Assembly: GCF_022095615.2 (NCBI RefSeq)
Contig: NZ_CP155559.1
Coordinates: forward strand, 3,841,501-3,905,500
Origin: Bacillus thuringiensis
GTDB lineage: Bacteria; Bacillota; Bacilli; Bacillales; Bacillaceae_G
Direction: 5' to 3'
Length of the DNA: 64,000 bases
The notes beneath the pieces are model-generated. The model saw nothing but the letters and a program-made list of their open reading frames with translations, did no database searches and was not told where the DNA came from. Positions within the stretch are counted from its first letter, which is position 1. Each line of letters opens with the position of its first letter. Of the stretch, positions 17,019 through 25,560 are shown in pieces. Both the position numbers and the translations under genes were made by a program.

Positions 17019-18544
17019 TATGAAACACCCCGATCTTTCCATTCTTTTTCAAGCTTAGCAGAATCTGAATGTATTTGTGCATTCCATTTCTTTAGACTAA
17101 TGATTAGCGCAACGATAAGGAATGCTGCTGCAATTGACCAACCATATGTTACGACAAACTCCGTTGGATAATCTCCGTAGTTCTTTTTAATATTTTGGAT
17201 TGTCCCATCAATTAACATGTACCCTAACATAAGCGGGGTAATAACGAGTAAACTGACTCTCCAAAATGTCCCTAACTTAATATCAGATACGAAGTTTGCG
17301 TGATTTTGATAAACTGGTAAACGGCGTAGAATGAGTCCTATCGTAACTACTTCCGCTAATGCAATTGAAATTAATCCGAAGTTATTAGCGAAATAATCAA
17401 CAACGTCTAGGAACATAAGCCCGCCACGTGTTGCAAAAACAAGAGAAACTAGTACGAGAAGCGTCCCCATAATTCCAATTGTTTTTTGGCGGCTTAAGCT
17501 GAACTTTTCAGATACGGCAGCAAAACATACTTCCGCAAGCGAGATGAGAGATGTAATTCCGGCAACCGTTAATGATAAGAAAAATAATACGCCAAATAAC
17601 GGTGACATCGGTAATTCATTAATAATTTGCGGGAATACTACGAATGCAAGTCCTACACCAGCACTTGCTACTTTATCAACTGGTACTCCCATATTGTTTG
17701 CCATAAATCCAAGAGCTGCAAAGACCCCAATTCCTGCTAATAATTCAAATCCTGAGTTCGCAAAACCAGTAATAAAGGCATTATTTGTTGTATCTGAGTT
17801 TTTCGGTAAATAACTAGAATACGTAATCATAATTCCAAATGCTAAAGATAAGCTAAAGAAAATTTGACCATAAGCAGCAAGCCATACCTTTCCATCAAAA
17901 ATACGACTCCAATCTGGTTTGAAGAATGCATCTAATCCTTGCATCGCACCCTCCATCGTCACTGCACGAACTACGATAATAAGGAACATAACAACTAGTA
18001 AAGGGATGAAAATACGGTTAACTACTTCAATTCCTTTTTTAACTCCTTTGAATGCAACACCAAGCACAATAATCCAAACGAGAGCTAATGGAATTAATAC
18101 TTCCGGCACAAGCCCCCCAAACTGCCCTGGCTTATCTGCAACATGTAAGTACTCTTTAAATAAAAATGATTGCGTGTCTTTCCCCCATGCTCCAGTAATT
18201 GCAAAGTACGTATATGAAATAGACCAAGCAATAATTACTGCATAATATGTTGAAACGATAAACGTTACACACATTTGCCACCATCCAATGAATTCAGCAC
18301 GCCGATGAATACGGAAGAATGTAAGTGGCGCTGAACCACGATGACGATGCCCAAGTGCAAATTCAAACGCCAATAATGAAATACCAGTCGTTAATAATGC
18401 GAATAAGTACGGTAAAAAGAATGCGCCTCCTCCATTTTCATACGCTGTATAAGGAAAACGCCATATGTTTCCTAATCCAACGGCAGAGCCGACCGCTGCG
18501 AAAATAAATCCAGCCCTCGTTCCCCATTGTTGCCTCGTTTCCAT
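17018..18544 (-). CDS. Sodium-dependent NSS-family amino-acid transporter
   Basis: Neurotransmitter:sodium symporter family member, 508 residues with about eleven to twelve membrane helices. The N-terminal helix 1 motif GSAVGLGNIWRFPYTAYENG, containing the sodium and substrate site, is intact. Members import amino acids with sodium; the small MetS-like partner downstream suggests a methionine/alanine-type importer (MetP). The ATG follows GGGGGAAGAAAAT. It forms a two-gene operon with the small subunit. Confidence 0.92.
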   Translation of the reverse strand: METRQQWGTRAGFIFAAVGSAVGLGNIWRFPYTAYENGGGAFFLPYLFALLTTGISLLAFEFALGHRHRGSAPLTFFRIHRRAEFIGWWQMCVTFIVSTYYAVIIAWSISYTYFAITGAWGKDTQSFLFKEYLHVADKPGQFGGLVPEVLIPLALVWIIVLGVAFKGVKKGIEVVNRIFIPLLVVMFLIIVVRAVTMEGAMQGLDAFFKPDWSRIFDGKVWLAAYGQIFFSLSLAFGIMITYSSYLPKNSDTTNNAFITGFANSGFELLAGIGVFAALGFMANNMGVPVDKVASAGVGLAFVVFPQIINELPMSPLFGVLFFLSLTVAGITSLISLAEVCFAAVSEKFSLSRQKTIGIMGTLLVLVSLVFATRGGLMFLDVVDYFANNFGLISIALAEVVTIGLILRRLPVYQNHANFVSDIKLGTFWRVSLLVITPLMLGYMLIDGTIQNIKKNYGDYPTEFVVTYGWSIAAAFLIVALIISLKKWNAQIHSDSAKLEKEWKDRGVS

Positions 18545-18660
18545 ATTTTCTTCCCCCTTTGTGACAAGTTCATACTTGGATTATATTTTAAATTTACTAA
18601 ATTATCAATAAATTCTGTAAACTTTTATAGAAGTTTACAATCTACTCCTATTTAAATCCA

Positions 18661-18696
18661 AAAAAAATCGAATAGATAGCTATTCATCTATTCGAT
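18661..18696 (-). terminator. Terminator of the spoIIA operon
   Basis: Arms ATCGAATAGAT and ATCTATTCGAT; on the minus strand the stem is followed by seven Ts. It overlaps the end of sigF. Confidence 0.82.
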
Positions 18697-19438
18697 CTTT
18701 CATCTGTTTTAATATTTTCTTTTCGAGTCTTGAAACTTGTACTTGCGAAATACCTATTCGCTCCGCTACTTCCGATTGAGTTTGGTCTTTATAGTAGCGT
18801 AAATATACAATTAAACGTTCTCGCTCATCTAATTCTCTAATTGCTTCTTTTAAAGCAATTTTATCAAACCATTTCGTTTCAGATTGATCTGCAATTTGAT
18901 CTAAAATAGTAATTGGGTCCCCGTCGTTTTCATACACCGTTTCATGTATAGATGAAGGAGCTCGACTCGCTTCTTGCGCCAGAACCACTTCCTCTGGCGT
19001 TAGTTCTAACGCTTCGGCTACTTCATTAATCGTTGGGGCCCTTCCGAATTCTTTCGAAAGCTCGTCTCTCATCTTTCGAATTTTATTTCCTGTTTCTTTT
19101 AAAGATCTACTTACTTTCACTGATCCATCATCACGTAAAAATCGTTGTATTTCTCCAATAATCATTGGAACTGCATATGTTGAAAATTTCACGTCGAAAG
19201 ATAAATCAAATTTATCTACCGATTTTAAGAGCCCAATACATCCAATTTGAAATAAATCGTCTGGTTCGTATCCTCGATTAAGAAAACGCTGCACAACCGA
19301 CCATACGAGACGCATATTACTTTGAACGATTGTATCTCTCGCTTGTTGATCTCCATCTTGACTTTGTTGAATTAACGCTTTTAGCTCGTGGTCCTTTAAC
19401 TGAGGTTTCTTCTTTTCATTTTTGACCTCGATGTCCAT
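18680..19438 (-). CDS. sigF: Sigma-F, forespore sigma factor
   Basis: First compartment-specific sigma factor of sporulation, which turns on early forespore genes after asymmetric division. The 252 residues include region 2 (YEPDDLFQIGCIGLLKSVDKF, with RFLRDDGSVKVSR) and the region 4 helix-turn-helix (QTQSEVAERIGISQVQVSRLE). Activity is held back by SpoIIAB until SpoIIAA frees it; both genes lie just upstream. It starts 12 bases after spoIIAB. Confidence 0.97.
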   Translation of the reverse strand: MDIEVKNEKKKPQLKDHELKALIQQSQDGDQQARDTIVQSNMRLVWSVVQRFLNRGYEPDDLFQIGCIGLLKSVDKFDLSFDVKFSTYAVPMIIGEIQRFLRDDGSVKVSRSLKETGNKIRKMRDELSKEFGRAPTINEVAEALELTPEEVVLAQEASRAPSSIHETVYENDGDPITILDQIADQSETKWFDKIALKEAIRELDERERLIVYLRYYKDQTQSEVAERIGISQVQVSRLEKKILKQMKDRIDE

Positions 19439-19450
19439 AGGCTATTCTCC

Positions 19451-19891
19451 TTAATTGCATAGAGCGTTACTATTTGATAAGTATTTTGTCAAATGGATTG
19501 TTGTCCCGAAAGATTCGTTTGAAATAACTTCTACTTCATCCATAAAATTTTCCATGATAGTAAATCCCATTCCGGAACGCTCTAATTCAGGTTTAGTTGT
19601 AAACAGGGGTTGTCTTGCTTCATCTAAATCAAAGATGCCAATCCCTTCATCTCGAATCGTGAGTTTCACCATTGCTTCTTCCAAAATTACAGAAATATAA
19701 ACAACACCTTCTGCATTTCCTTCGTACCCATGAATAATTGCATTTGTAACTGCTTCTGACACAACTGTTTTAATCTCCGTAAGTTCTTCCATCGTTGGAT
19801 CTAGTTGCGCAATGAAAGCAGCTACTGTAACGCGAGCGAACGATTCATTTTGACTTAATGCTGAAAATTGAAGGTTCATTTCATTTCTCAT
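19451..19891 (-). CDS. spoIIAB: SpoIIAB, anti-sigma-F factor and protein kinase
   Basis: Binds and inhibits sigma-F, and phosphorylates SpoIIAA. It is a GHKL-type ATPase: N box [13 protein letters not shown] near residues 45-57, G1 box DEGIGIFD and the G2 segment [10 protein letters not shown]. 146 residues, normal length. Its start codon directly abuts the spoIIAA stop, implying coupled translation and near-equal amounts, which the partner-switch mechanism needs. Confidence 0.97.
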   Translation of the reverse strand: MRNEMNLQFSALSQNESFARVTVAAFIAQLDPTMEELTEIKTVVSEAVTNAIIHGYEGNAEGVVYISVILEEAMVKLTIRDEGIGIFDLDEARQPLFTTKPELERSGMGFTIMENFMDEVEVISNESFGTTIHLTKYLSNSNALCN

Positions 19892-20242
19892 TTATGCCAC
19901 CCCCAACGTCGCGAGCGCATGCGCTTCACTTTCTTCTAAGCGAACAATTTTAAATAAGCCCGACATTTCAAATAAACGTTTAACAGGCGGTGAAATTGCA
20001 CAAACAACCATTTCTCCACCTAATCCCTTTACATGCTTATATCGGCCTAATATAACACCTAAACCAGAACTATCCATAAACGATAAGTTCTCTAGGCTCA
20101 AAACAATATGATGAACACCATGTGTCTCAATCATATCTGTTACTTTCGTTCGCAACTCTTCAGCAGTATGATGATCTAATTCACCCGCTAGTCTCACACA
20201 TAGGACGTCACGTTTTACTTCTAATTGCATGGAAAGACTCAC
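19892..20242 (-). CDS. spoIIAA: SpoIIAA, anti-anti-sigma-F factor
   Basis: STAS-domain protein that, when unphosphorylated, pulls SpoIIAB off sigma-F. The phosphorylated serine lies in [14 protein letters not shown] at residue 58, next to Ser59. 116 residues. First gene of spoIIAA-spoIIAB-sigF. A sigma-H-like promoter is possible at 20290-20318. Unlike the usual B. subtilis description, a terminator-like hairpin separates it from dacF upstream. Confidence 0.97.
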   Translation of the reverse strand: MSLSMQLEVKRDVLCVRLAGELDHHTAEELRTKVTDMIETHGVHHIVLSLENLSFMDSSGLGVILGRYKHVKGLGGEMVVCAISPPVKRLFEMSGLFKIVRLEESEAHALATLGVA

Positions 20243-20289
20243 ACGATTTCCTCCTTATGCTCAAACTTTACTCATTTACATACATAAAG

Positions 20290-20318
20290 ATTTTCGTGAT
20301 TCAACATAAGAATCCTTC
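20290..20318 (-). promoter_or_regulatory. Possible sigma-H promoter of spoIIA
   Basis: On the minus strand GAAGGATTC (20310-20318) and CACGAAAAT (20290-20298) are 11 bases apart. This resembles the sigma-H pattern (AGGAWWW and GAATWW) with two mismatches in the -10 region. spoIIA is a known sigma-H operon. Offered as a candidate only. Confidence 0.4.
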
Positions 20319-20393
20319 CTACTGACAAAAGAAGAACTATTTCGCCATAAAGTGAAACCATTCAGCAATTATTTACTTTCATACGAATAGAAA

Positions 20394-20414
20394 AGCGGCA
20401 AAATATTTGCCGCT
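20394..20414 (-). terminator. Terminator of dacF
   Basis: Arms AGCGGCAAA and TTTGCCGCT with a short loop; on the minus strand TTTTC follows. It overlaps the dacF stop codon and separates dacF from spoIIAA. Confidence 0.75.
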
Positions 20415-21603
20415 ATTTTGATGTTGAAAACATCCCAAAACTTCTTTTAAATAACTCCCACCAGCTCGCTGCAGCAACATCTTCTTTTGCTACAATTGTT
20501 TGCTTTAATAAAACATCTTTATCTTTTTTAATAACAAGTGTACCAAGTGCATCGCCCTTTTTAATCGGCGCTTTCACTTTCTTTTCAGCAATTACTTCTT
20601 GCTTTACTTTATCCATATTTTCGCCTTTCTTCATAAGAAGAGACACGTTGTCTGACGCAACTAAATCTACTTTTTCTTTTTTACCTTTTCCTACTTGTAC
20701 AGTCTTAATTTTTTCGCCTCGTGTATACAATTTCTTTGTCATATATTGACCAAATGCGTAGTCAAGAAGCTTCGTTACTTGATTGTTCCGTTCTTTCGAT
20801 GTAGGTGCTCCCATAACAACTGAAATAACACGCATCCCATTCTTTTCAGCAGATGCTGTTAAACAATATTTCGCTTCAGTCGTAAAGCCCGTTTTCACAC
20901 CATCTACTCCAGGATAAAAACGTACTAACTTATTCGTATTTACGAGCCAAAACTTCTTATCGGTATCTTCACGTAAATAGTCTTCGTATTTACCTGTATA
21001 TTTGCGAATAAGTGGGTACTTCATTAATTCTCTCGCCATTATAGCCATATCATTTGCTGTAGAATAATGGTCTTTAGCTGGAAGACCTGTTGGATTTTGA
21101 AAATGAGTATTTTTCAATCCTAAATCTTTCGCTTTTTTGTTCATCATATTTACAAAACCTTCTTCTGAACCAGCGATATGCTCCGCTACTGCAACAGACG
21201 CATCATTTCCAGATGCAATTGCAATACCCTTTAGCATTTCATTTACAGTCATCTCTTCCCCAGGCTCTAAAAAGATTTGCGATCCACCCATTGAAGCTGC
21301 ATGCTCACTTGCTCTAACTTTATCGGTCAGTTTTAGTTTTCCTTTTTCAACTTGTTCCATAATTAATAGCATTGTCATAATCTTCGTCATACTGGCAGGC
21401 GGTAACTTCTCATTTGGATTTTTATCAAATAAAACTTTACCTGTATCTTGTTCAATTACGATTGCTGACGACGCTTGTTCCGCTAACTTCGGCGCTGTTT
21501 CTTCTGTTTTCTCCTGCTTTGTCTTCTCAGATTGTGCGAAACTAACTGAAGTACCAGAAAGCAATAACATGAAACAAACAAGTATTCCAAAAACTCGCTT
21601 CAT
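20413..21603 (-). CDS. dacF: D-alanyl-D-alanine carboxypeptidase DacF
   Basis: Exported serine carboxypeptidase (penicillin-binding protein) that trims peptidoglycan, in sporulation setting the cross-linking of the spore cortex. The signal peptide covers residues 1-23. Active-site motifs are SMTK at 71-74, SGN in AIASGNDASVAV, and KTG in GVKTGFTTEAKYC. A C-terminal DacA-like domain and a membrane-associating tail complete 396 residues. Location upstream of spoIIAA and a sigma-F-type promoter at 21631-21660 identify it as DacF rather than the vegetative DacA. Confidence 0.93.
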   Translation of the reverse strand: MKRVFGILVCFMLLLSGTSVSFAQSEKTKQEKTEETAPKLAEQASSAIVIEQDTGKVLFDKNPNEKLPPASMTKIMTMLLIMEQVEKGKLKLTDKVRASEHAASMGGSQIFLEPGEEMTVNEMLKGIAIASGNDASVAVAEHIAGSEEGFVNMMNKKAKDLGLKNTHFQNPTGLPAKDHYSTANDMAIMARELMKYPLIRKYTGKYEDYLREDTDKKFWLVNTNKLVRFYPGVDGVKTGFTTEAKYCLTASAEKNGMRVISVVMGAPTSKERNNQVTKLLDYAFGQYMTKKLYTRGEKIKTVQVGKGKKEKVDLVASDNVSLLMKKGENMDKVKQEVIAEKKVKAPIKKGDALGTLVIKKDKDVLLKQTIVAKEDVAAASWWELFKRSFGMFSTSK

Positions 21604-21630
21604 GACTAACCCTCCATTCTATATCAGACC

Positions 21631-21660
21631 TATTTTTTCCAATTTCTTATTTTTTAATAC
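21631..21660 (-). promoter_or_regulatory. Candidate sigma-F promoter of dacF
   Basis: On the minus strand GTATT (21656-21660) and GGAAAAAATA (21631-21640) are 15 bases apart. The -10 box fits the sigma-F consensus GGnRAnAMTW at every defined position and the -35 fits in four of five. It ends 27 bases before the dacF start codon. dacF is a known sigma-F gene in B. subtilis. Confidence 0.65.
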
Positions 21661-21682
21661 CATATTTTTCTAATATTTTCAG

Positions 21683-21711
21683 TTGACAAATACATTCATC
21701 ACCTATATTGT
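21683..21711 (+). promoter_or_regulatory. Sigma-A promoter of the ytrA-like operon
   Basis: TTGACA at 21683-21688 and TATTGT at 21706-21711 with a 17-base spacer. The -35 is perfect. The operator palindrome starts at 21708, inside the -10 box. Confidence 0.75.
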
Positions 21712-21748
21712 ATTAAGTGTATTACACGAAGTAGTACACTTAATACAA
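21708..21748 (+). promoter_or_regulatory. YtrA-type operator
   Basis: A perfect inverted repeat with 14-bp arms TTGTATTAAGTGTA (21708-21721) and TACACTTAATACAA (21735-21748), 13 bases apart. Its inner part AGTGTA-N13-TACACT is the known recognition pattern of the B. subtilis GntR-family repressor YtrA. It overlaps the -10 box and the start of transcription, so the encoded regulator should repress its own operon. Confidence 0.85.
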
Positions 21749-21769
21749 GTCAGAAAGGAGACATTGCTC

Positions 21770-22189
21770 TTGCATATTCAACTTGATCCAAGAAGCAACA
21801 CTCCGATATGGGAACAAATTGTTCAAAATATAAAAGCACTCGTATTGAAGAACATGTTAGCTCCAAGTGACAAACTACCTTCTGTACGCGAACTCGCTTC
21901 TTTACTCGTTATAAATCCAAATACAGTGAGTAAAGCGTACCAAGAGTTAGAGCGACAAGGGATTATTGAAACATTACGAGGAAAAGGAACATTTGTATCC
22001 CAATCGATTACCCCAACATTAGACGAAAGGAAAATCGCTATGGTTGAAAAGCAATTTCATCAGTTACTATTAGAAGCCTCTTATCTCGGTGTTACGAAAG
22101 ATAAAATTCATGATTGGATAGATTCATACTATAAAGAGATTGGAGGAAATGCGGATGCTGAAAGTGACGAACTTGAAGAAGACAATTGA
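21770..22189 (+). CDS. YtrA-subfamily GntR repressor
   Basis: Short GntR regulator of the YtrA subfamily, 139 residues: winged helix-turn-helix at about 1-70 (PSVRELASLLVINPNTVSKAYQELE) and a small helical dimerisation tail rather than a ligand domain. I start it at TTG 21770, which sits about 9 bases after AGAAAGGAG; longer frames run back through the operator and promoter. Its last 35 bases overlap the ABC ATPase gene. It should control the downstream transporter genes. In B. subtilis, YtrA responds to cell-wall antibiotics; the signal here is unknown. Confidence 0.87.
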   Translation: MHIQLDPRSNTPIWEQIVQNIKALVLKNMLAPSDKLPSVRELASLLVINPNTVSKAYQELERQGIIETLRGKGTFVSQSITPTLDERKIAMVEKQFHQLLLEASYLGVTKDKIHDWIDSYYKEIGGNADAESDELEEDN

Positions 22190-23036
22190 TAATCAAACGA
22201 TTTTAGATGATGTTTCTTTCACATTACAAAGAGGAAGTATCATCGGATTACTCGGAAGAAACGGTGCGGGGAAAACAACTTTATTACGAACGATGGTTGG
22301 CATTTTAGACCCAGATGAGGGGACTGTTACATATGATGATGTGAATGTTCATAAACATCCAGAAATCAAGCAGAAGGTAGCTTATGTACCAGATTCTACT
22401 AATATATTAAGCGGATATACAGTAAAAGAAATTGCGAAGTTTTATAAGGCTGTTTATACAAACTTTAATGAAGAATATTTTTATCAGCTGTTAGAGCGCT
22501 TCAATCTACCTGAAAAACGAATTCGTAGTTACTCACGCGGTATGAAAGCACTTCTTGCAATCATTTTAGCTTTTTGTACAGGCGTAGAATACATTATTTT
22601 AGATGAACCAACCAATGGACTTGACCCAATTGTAAAAAGACAAATCTTGCAATTTTTAATTGAAAAAGTATCGGAACGGGAAATCACTATTCTCATTTCT
22701 ACTCACCATTTAGATGAAGTCGAAAAAATTGCTGACACGGTTATTATTTTAAAAGATCACACAATCGCTTCAATTACAGCGTTAGAAGATACGAAATCTC
22801 GCTATGCAAAAATACAAGTTGCTTACGAACGGTCACTACCACAAAAACTAGAAAATTTAAAACATGTAAAAATATTAAATCAAACCGGAAAAGTATATAC
22901 AATTTTAATTGAAGGCAATGTAGCAGCTACATTAGAAAAGTTTCATAAAGAACAGCCACTGCTCATTGAGGAATTAACCATGTCGCTCGAAGATATCTTT
23001 ATCACAACGTTTGAGGAGGATTCGCATGTTTCATAA
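22155..23036 (+). CDS. ABC transporter ATP-binding protein
   Basis: ATPase of a YtrB-type exporter, 293 residues. Walker A GRNGAGKTT at 34-42, signature YSRGMKA, and Walker B IILDEPTNGLDP followed by the STHHLDEV switch. The ATG at 22155 is 8 bases after GGAGG; alternative starts upstream fall within the ribosome site. It overlaps both neighbours, by 35 bases with the regulator and 11 with the permease, so the three are one translational unit. Confidence 0.92.
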   Translation: MLKVTNLKKTIDNQTILDDVSFTLQRGSIIGLLGRNGAGKTTLLRTMVGILDPDEGTVTYDDVNVHKHPEIKQKVAYVPDSTNILSGYTVKEIAKFYKAVYTNFNEEYFYQLLERFNLPEKRIRSYSRGMKALLAIILAFCTGVEYIILDEPTNGLDPIVKRQILQFLIEKVSEREITILISTHHLDEVEKIADTVIILKDHTIASITALEDTKSRYAKIQVAYERSLPQKLENLKHVKILNQTGKVYTILIEGNVAATLEKFHKEQPLLIEELTMSLEDIFITTFEEDSHVS

Positions 23037-24114
23037 AGCTTTATGGATGAGGCAATGGAAGCAAGGAAAATATATAATTCTATTATTTTGGTTAACTAGT
23101 TTATATCAACTACCTTATAAATATTATCAAGCAGCGCAAATGCAGCTAAAACAATCAAAAATGAAGTTTGATGACTATGCATATTACTACTCCTACTATT
23201 TTCAGACATCTGATGGTGCCGTCCTCTTTCAAGGAGCTACTCTTATTGCACTTGCTTGTCTTTTAATTGGGTGGGAACGTAACAATCAATCAACTGATTT
23301 TCTATTCTCGATGCCTTTTAAACGAAAAGATATTTTTTTAACAAAATGGTGGCTTGGCGTTTTGAATATTATTACAGTGCAAATTGTTTGCTGGATTAGC
23401 ATGTACGGAATAAAGAACATGTCGTTTCACAATGAGTATCAAATCTTTACTCCGTTCCATAGTTACTTTCTATATGCTACGGTTGCACTTATCGCTATTT
23501 ATACATTCACCTTATTTATCGGAACCATTACTGGACATATATTCTCTCAAAGTAGTTTAACTATCATTTTATTATTTTTACCATACGGTTTTGGAATGTT
23601 AATTTCCGGATTCATTTATTCCCATACACAATGGTCTTTAGAGGCAATGGGAGAAATAGAGCACCATACTTATGAGTACTTACAACATATAGGTATCATT
23701 TCACCATTAGAATCTTTTTCTATTACTTATGATTACCACCCGATAGAAACATTTGATGACCGTGGCAATAAACTTTCTAGTGTACCACAGGACAATCCAA
23801 TGGAGCATACTTCTGTACCTTCTCCTTGGACACTATTAACACCATTTGCTTACATCATTATCTTTTTATCAATGGCAATCTTTCTATACACACGTACACC
23901 GAACGAACAAAACGGAAAAATACTATTGTTTCCTAACTTGCAAAAATGGTTCATGATTTGCACCGTTCTATGCTTCGGACTGCTTGGCGGTAGAATATTA
24001 GGCGGACGAGATGCACTTCTGTCTTATTATGTTGGATTTTTCCTATTCGCTATCATGAGTTACTTCATTTTTACACGTCTTTTAAAATTGAAGTTTGCTT
24101 TTGGAGGAAAATAA
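23026..24114 (+). CDS. ABC transporter permease (YtrC/D-like)
   Basis: Membrane protein of 362 residues with about six to seven hydrophobic segments, starting MFHKALWMRQWKQGKYIILL. I use the ATG at 23026 because GAGGAGG lies just before it. It partners the ATPase encoded upstream. A decayed copy of a second permease with the same first residues follows directly, so the transporter may once have used two different membrane subunits. Substrate unknown. Confidence 0.87.
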   Translation: MFHKALWMRQWKQGKYIILLFWLTSLYQLPYKYYQAAQMQLKQSKMKFDDYAYYYSYYFQTSDGAVLFQGATLIALACLLIGWERNNQSTDFLFSMPFKRKDIFLTKWWLGVLNIITVQIVCWISMYGIKNMSFHNEYQIFTPFHSYFLYATVALIAIYTFTLFIGTITGHIFSQSSLTIILLFLPYGFGMLISGFIYSHTQWSLEAMGEIEHHTYEYLQHIGIISPLESFSITYDYHPIETFDDRGNKLSSVPQDNPMEHTSVPSPWTLLTPFAYIIIFLSMAIFLYTRTPNEQNGKILLFPNLQKWFMICTVLCFGLLGGRILGGRDALLSYYVGFFLFAIMSYFIFTRLLKLKFAFGGK

Positions 24115-24137
24115 ATATGAATTAAGGTGGTGGATAC

Positions 24138-24266
24138 ATGTTTCAAAAAGCATTATAGATGTGAAACTATAAACACGGAACAATGGCATTAATAGAAGCT
24201 GCCGAAAAAAGTGATACAATGACAAAAGAAAGATGTTATAGATTATTTAACTCTTATATGAACTAA
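24138..24266 (+). pseudogene. Remnant of a second ABC permease gene
   Basis: After a GGTGGTGG ribosome site an ATG opens a frame reading MFQKAL, stop, M, stop, NYKHGTMALIEAA. The intact permease upstream begins MFHKALWMRQWKQG, so the two stops stand where a TGG and an arginine codon would be expected. The homology ends after about 18 codons; the rest of the frame, ending TMTKERCYRLFNSYMN, does not look like a membrane protein and may come from a deletion junction. A terminator follows. Confidence 0.7.
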
Positions 24267-24274
24267 ATAAAAAA

Positions 24275-24302
24275 GGGCATTGCACAAGAGCAATGCTTTT
24301 TT
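24275..24302 (+). terminator. Terminator of the ytrA-like operon
   Basis: Arms GCATTGC (24277-24283) and GCAATGC (24290-24296) followed by TTTTTT. Confidence 0.82.
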
Positions 24303-24332
24303 ATTATATATATCCCGATCTAAATAAAGAGG

Positions 24333-24878
24333 TTATTTCACATTCTCTCTTCTTTTCCCATACTCTTTTTCTTGCTTCGTTCCAAACCCGTCACCATTTG
24401 CGACGATTTGATCTGTTGGAGCAACTATACTTTCAGCAATTCTCCATTCTCCCCCTTGTTGAATAAACACTTGCATAAAATAATTCATTCCATTTAACTG
24501 ATACGGATTTTCTTTTTTCACTTCATATCGAGCTGCCACATAATACACTTGCACATTCTCAGCCTCAAACTTAGAAATATATTGTGATAATCTCGGGATG
24601 TACTGTGATGCTTTCTGAAGTGGAAGCTGTTTTACTTTTACAAGAGAAGACTTTGTTACATTACTGATCGTATCTTCATGCCGAATGTTATCACTATGAT
24701 GAAATAAAATAGCATTCTGCATAGAGCGAATCCATAGTTTTGAATATAAAACAGGTTGCTTATTTGAAATATGTTGTAATTCTTTCTGAACGACTTGAAG
24801 AGGCGTCGCGGCGTCCGCGAATTGATGAAAACAGAAAAAACTTCCAATCATAATAAAAAGCATAGAAATACGTTTCAT
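24333..24878 (-). CDS. Secreted protein of unknown function
   Basis: I do not recognise a family. The 181-residue product has a signal peptide (about residues 1-23, cleavage after ADAA) and a mature domain that alternates helices and strands, with NYFMQVFIQQGGEWRIAESI near the end. That last segment resembles the conserved strand of NTF2-like accessory domains, but this is only a resemblance. It is monocistronic, convergent with the ABC operon and upstream-adjacent to a MarR gene on the same strand. Confidence 0.7.
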   Translation of the reverse strand: MKRISMLFIMIGSFFCFHQFADAATPLQVVQKELQHISNKQPVLYSKLWIRSMQNAILFHHSDNIRHEDTISNVTKSSLVKVKQLPLQKASQYIPRLSQYISKFEAENVQVYYVAARYEVKKENPYQLNGMNYFMQVFIQQGGEWRIAESIVAPTDQIVANGDGFGTKQEKEYGKRRENVK

Positions 24879-24945
24879 AATTTTTCACTCCGATTCTTTT
24901 TAATTAAAGTATTGGAGTTTCAAAATGTTTTTATTCAAAAGAAAA

Positions 24946-24974
24946 AGGATAGGAAAGCTTTCGCTTCCTATCCT
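24946..24974 (-). terminator. Terminator of the marR-type gene
   Basis: Arms AGGATAGGAA and TTCCTATCCT; on the minus strand it runs into TTTTTCTTTT. Confidence 0.82.
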
Positions 24975-24980
24975 CATTTA

Positions 24981-25400
24981 TTATAATACGCGGCCAAATA
25001 GATCTAAAACCATTTCTATTTCTTGGTCGCTCCAACCTTTAAATCTCTCTTTATAATATTCTTTACGCACAGCTTCAAGTTTTTCAGTTACTTCTCTTCC
25101 GTGTTCTGTAATTTCTAGGTACACGATACGACGGTCTGAATTTGAACGCTTTCTTTCTACAAACCCTTTTCGTACGAGACGGTCAGTAACAGCTGTAATA
25201 TGACTGGAGGTTACGTTTACTTCACTCGCAATTTGCGAAGCCATCTGTGGACTGTTTAAAAATAACGCGCGTAATACAGAAAATTCATTGTATGGCATAT
25301 GTTCTGCAAAACGTGTATTAATATCATTTTGTAATAAACGTATCATCTTTCGGAATGATCCGGATAACTCTAAAATCAGTGTTTCTCTTTTTTCGTTCAC
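24981..25400 (-). CDS. MarR-family transcriptional regulator
   Basis: Winged-helix dimeric regulator, 139 residues from the GTG at 25398-25400, chosen because AAAGGG lies 9 bases upstream; an ATG eleven codons earlier has no ribosome site. The DNA-binding part is MASQIASEVNVTSSHITAVTDRLVRKGFVERKRS with the wing DRRIVYLEIT. No conserved target is obvious; the divergent neighbour is a SIMPL-domain protein and the downstream gene a secreted protein. Ligand unknown. Confidence 0.88.
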   Translation of the reverse strand: MNEKRETLILELSGSFRKMIRLLQNDINTRFAEHMPYNEFSVLRALFLNSPQMASQIASEVNVTSSHITAVTDRLVRKGFVERKRSNSDRRIVYLEITEHGREVTEKLEAVRKEYYKERFKGWSDQEIEMVLDLFGRVL

Positions 25401-25560
25401 TAGCCTCGTCCCTTTTTTATCATATTTACACATATTATAATCTATAAATACCTATGTTGTATATGCTTTCTTCCCTCAACATTCTCATTTATGTAACTTT
25501 TTTCATATAAATTTCTTTTTTGTTCACACATATACATATAAATAAGGATGGTGATGGAAG

